Shown here: positions 40,176 to 41,788 of the stretch, piece by piece
Numbering within the stretch: the first letter of the stretch is position 1
Layout of the letters: each line of letters begins with the position of its first letter
NCBI GenBank assembly: GCA_025361725.1
Contig: JANYJV010000005.1
Span: 1-41,788 of the forward strand
Reading direction: 5' to 3'
Origin: Acidimicrobiia bacterium
GTDB taxonomy: Bacteria > Actinomycetota > Acidimicrobiia > IMCC26256 > JAENVU01
DNA: 41,788 nt
Program-made: the position numbers and the translations under genes
The notes under the pieces: generated by a model
The model's database searches: none
Told to the model about the DNA's origin: nothing
The model's input: only the letters and a program-made list of their open reading frames with translations

Positions 40176-41494
40176 GGCAAAACCCCGGCGAGGACCGGAA
40201 CGGCCACGAGGTCCGGACCGATCGCACCGGTGATCTCCACCTGGATACGAGCGCCCGGACGACCGTGCGCGGCCACCACGCGCACGACACCGTCGATCTC
40301 GGGAGCTTCGCGGTGGGTGCGACCGATGAGCACGCTGCGTCCGCCGTCGTCCTCGATGGCGTCGACGATCAACTCCACGGTCTCACCGACGAGCGCGTCA
40401 CGCGCGGCTTGAGAAATCGGTTCTTGCACGTCGGCACATTCGCGCAACCGCTCCGCGGCGACGTCCGCGTCCACCACACCGTCGAGATGGACCGCGGCCG
40501 TCCCGTCCTCGGGTGAGAAAGGGAAGAAGCCGGCCCAGTCCAGCCTCGCGGCGCGCAGGAACGTGAGCAGCTGATCGTGGTCGTCTTCGGTCTCGCCGGG
40601 GAAGCCAACGATGAACGACGACCGGAAGGCTGCGTCCGGCTCCTGGGCGCGGATCGACTCGATCGCGCCGAGGAACCGCTCACCGCTCCCCCACCGTTTC
40701 ATCCGCCGGAGCAAGGACGCCGACGCATGTTGCAGCGACAAGTCGAAGTACGGGACGACGGTCGGGAGTTCGAGCATCGTCGAGACCAGCGGGTCCTTGA
40801 CCTCACTCGGATACAGGTAGAGCAGGCGGACCCGAGCGAGCCCGCGCGCGGCCAGGCCGTCGAGGCGACGCAGGAGCGGCGCGAGTGATCCGGGCTCGCC
40901 GATGTCTCTCCCGTACCAAGCGAGGTCTTGCGCGACCAACACGATCTCGGCGACGCCACCGTCGACCAACGATGCGACCTCGGTCTCGATGGACTCGATG
41001 GTGCGCGATCGCTGTGCGCCGCGGAACGACGGGATCGCGCAGAACGCGCACGCGCGGTCACAACCCTCGGCCACCTTGACGTATGCCCACGGCGCGCGGG
41101 GCGCGGGGCGGGGCAGCTCCAACAGGTCGCGGACACCCGTCGGTTTGCGGCCGCGCAACACCACGTCCACAAGCGAGCCTTCGTGTGCGAACCCGACCAC
41201 CGCGTCCGCCTCGGGAAGTGCCACGGCGAGCTCGTCGCCGTAACGCTCCGCCATACAGCCGGTGAGCACGAGCCGCGCGCCGGTCTTGCGCGAGTCCGAC
41301 AGCGCCAGCGCGACGTCGATCGATTCTTGACGCGCGGCATCGATGAACGCGCAGGTGTTCACGACGACGAGGTCGGCATCTTCGGCGCGGTCCGCGGGCG
41401 TCAAACCGTCGGCCAGGAGACTCGCGACCACTTTGTCCGAGTCCACCGCGTTCTTCGGACAGCCGAGCGTCTCGACGTAAAAGCGTTCGGCCAC
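40172..41494 (-). CDS. rimO: Ribosomal protein uS12 methylthiotransferase
   Basis: A 440-residue radical-SAM enzyme that adds a methylthio group to an Asp of ribosomal protein uS12. The order is UPF0004 (VETLGCPKNAVDSDKVVASL, NTCAFIDAARQESI, TGCMAERYG), radical SAM (AEGCDRACAFCAIPSFRG), then TRAM (VGETVELIVDAI). The GTG at 41494 parallels the miaB start (both at the first strand); ATG 41536 would add 14 residues. The frame also reads on through the repeats at the right end, which is not credible coding sequence. First gene of rimO-pgsA-cinA-thpR. Confidence 0.95.
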   Translation of the reverse strand: MAERFYVETLGCPKNAVDSDKVVASLLADGLTPADRAEDADLVVVNTCAFIDAARQESIDVALALSDSRKTGARLVLTGCMAERYGDELAVALPEADAVVGFAHEGSLVDVVLRGRKPTGVRDLLELPRPAPRAPWAYVKVAEGCDRACAFCAIPSFRGAQRSRTIESIETEVASLVDGGVAEIVLVAQDLAWYGRDIGEPGSLAPLLRRLDGLAARGLARVRLLYLYPSEVKDPLVSTMLELPTVVPYFDLSLQHASASLLRRMKRWGSGERFLGAIESIRAQEPDAAFRSSFIVGFPGETEDDHDQLLTFLRAARLDWAGFFPFSPEDGTAAVHLDGVVDADVAAERLRECADVQEPISQAARDALVGETVELIVDAIEDDGGRSVLIGRTHREAPEIDGVVRVVAAHGRPGARIQVEITGAIGPDLVAVPVLAGVLP

Positions 41495-41587
41495 GGCCGG
41501 ATAGTACTGGTCCGCTTCTCCGTACACTCCGTCCATGAGACGAAGCGAGGCGTCACGGAGATCGCGATCCGGCGAGTCGCACCGAGC

Positions 41588-41788
41588 GGGGCCCGAGCGG
41601 CCTGGCCCGCAGGGCCGAGAGCGGAAACCGAAGGCGAGGGACGCGAGGCACGCGGGTTCACCGGTCCGCGCTCCCGAGCCGGGGCCCGAGCGGCCTGGCC
41701 CGCAGGGCCAAGAGCGGAATACGAGAGCGGAGTGGAGCAAAGCACGCGCTTGCAGCCGGTCGACCCACGGAGCGTGGCCCGAGCGGCC
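41588..41788 (+). repeat. GC-rich repeat with 93-bp period, right end of window
   Basis: A 39-base core (GGGGCCCGAGCGGCC, TGGCCCGCAGGGCC, then RAGAGCGGAA) occurs at 41588-41626 and 41681-41719 with one mismatch. It starts again at 41772-41788 where the window ends. GGCCCGAG falls at 41590, 41683 and 41776, exactly 93 bases apart. Each core holds GGCCC-GCA-GGGCC, which can form a hairpin. The same repeat, inverted, lies at bases 1-113. It lies upstream of rimO and reads open on the minus strand because 93 is a multiple of three. Confidence 0.8.

Noticed and set aside
41495-41740. N-terminal extension of rimO through the 93-bp repeats
   Set aside because: The added residues are the translated repeat (Arg/Gly/Pro/Ser-rich) and are absent from the RimO family.
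41588-41788. Possible CRISPR array
   Set aside because: The 54-base intervals between cores are themselves related and GC-rich, and no cas gene is present.

Overview
The window is high-GC and looks like an actinomycete chromosome, most likely from the class Acidimicrobiia (Ilumatobacter/Acidimicrobium side). I infer this from four things. The right half keeps the actinobacterial order of rimO-pgsA-cinA ... recA ... miaB-miaA-dapF-hflX ... lexA ... nrdR-nrdJ. There is an F420-type (LLM) oxidoreductase. GTG starts and 4-base GTGA/ATGA stop-start overlaps are very common. Lipoproteins and GerMN/histidine-kinase pairs are actinobacterial in style. No rRNA, tRNA, CRISPR array, complete insertion sequence or phage was found.

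Left part (1-16900) is accessory. It holds a VOC protein and a TerB-like/Coq4-like fusion, then an MFS exporter coupled to an unknown gene. Next is a glutaminase-STAS-cNMP fusion followed 9 bases later by glutamate decarboxylase, which would form a two-enzyme acid-consumption module. A broken flippase-like (YbhN/LPG-synthase type) gene follows, then a cytochrome-b-like membrane pair, a SnoaL-like protein and a small ribbon-helix-helix gene. A TetR-DUF899-truncated reductase operon comes next, facing a Pr6Pr membrane protein across a shared operator. The part ends with a histidine kinase, a GerMN lipoprotein, a frameshifted DUF11 secreted protein, and an LLM oxidoreductase.

Middle (16940-22720) is DNA precursor supply and SOS control: B12-dependent ribonucleotide reductase nrdJ behind a perfect 20-bp palindrome (candidate NrdR site), nrdR, and a TM-LysM protein divergent from lexA. 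The lexA/LysM intergenic region carries two perfect CGAAC-N4-GTTCG boxes and two one-mismatch boxes. Another perfect box lies in the recA promoter. In lexA and recA the box sits exactly between the -35 and -10 elements.

Right (22750-41500) is almost all on the minus strand. A long, tightly packed run miaB-miaA-dapF-hflX-dapC-dapD-dapE joins tRNA modification, ribosome rescue and the succinylase branch of lysine/diaminopimelate synthesis. recA lies upstream of it, without recX. A 4-kb island (ECF sigma factor with a likely anti-sigma factor, DinB-like protein, cupredoxin lipoprotein, and a lipoprotein made of two 189-residue repeats) separates recA from the coupled rimO-pgsA-cinA-thpR operon.

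Both window ends lie inside a GC-rich repeat with a 93-bp period. The most interesting items are the SOS promoter architecture with a leaderless upstream ORF before lexA, the glutaminase-sensor fusion next to glutamate decarboxylase, the TerB/Coq4 fusion, the Cys-to-Ser change at a DapF catalytic position, the cupredoxin/tandem-repeat lipoprotein pair, and the 93-bp repeats.
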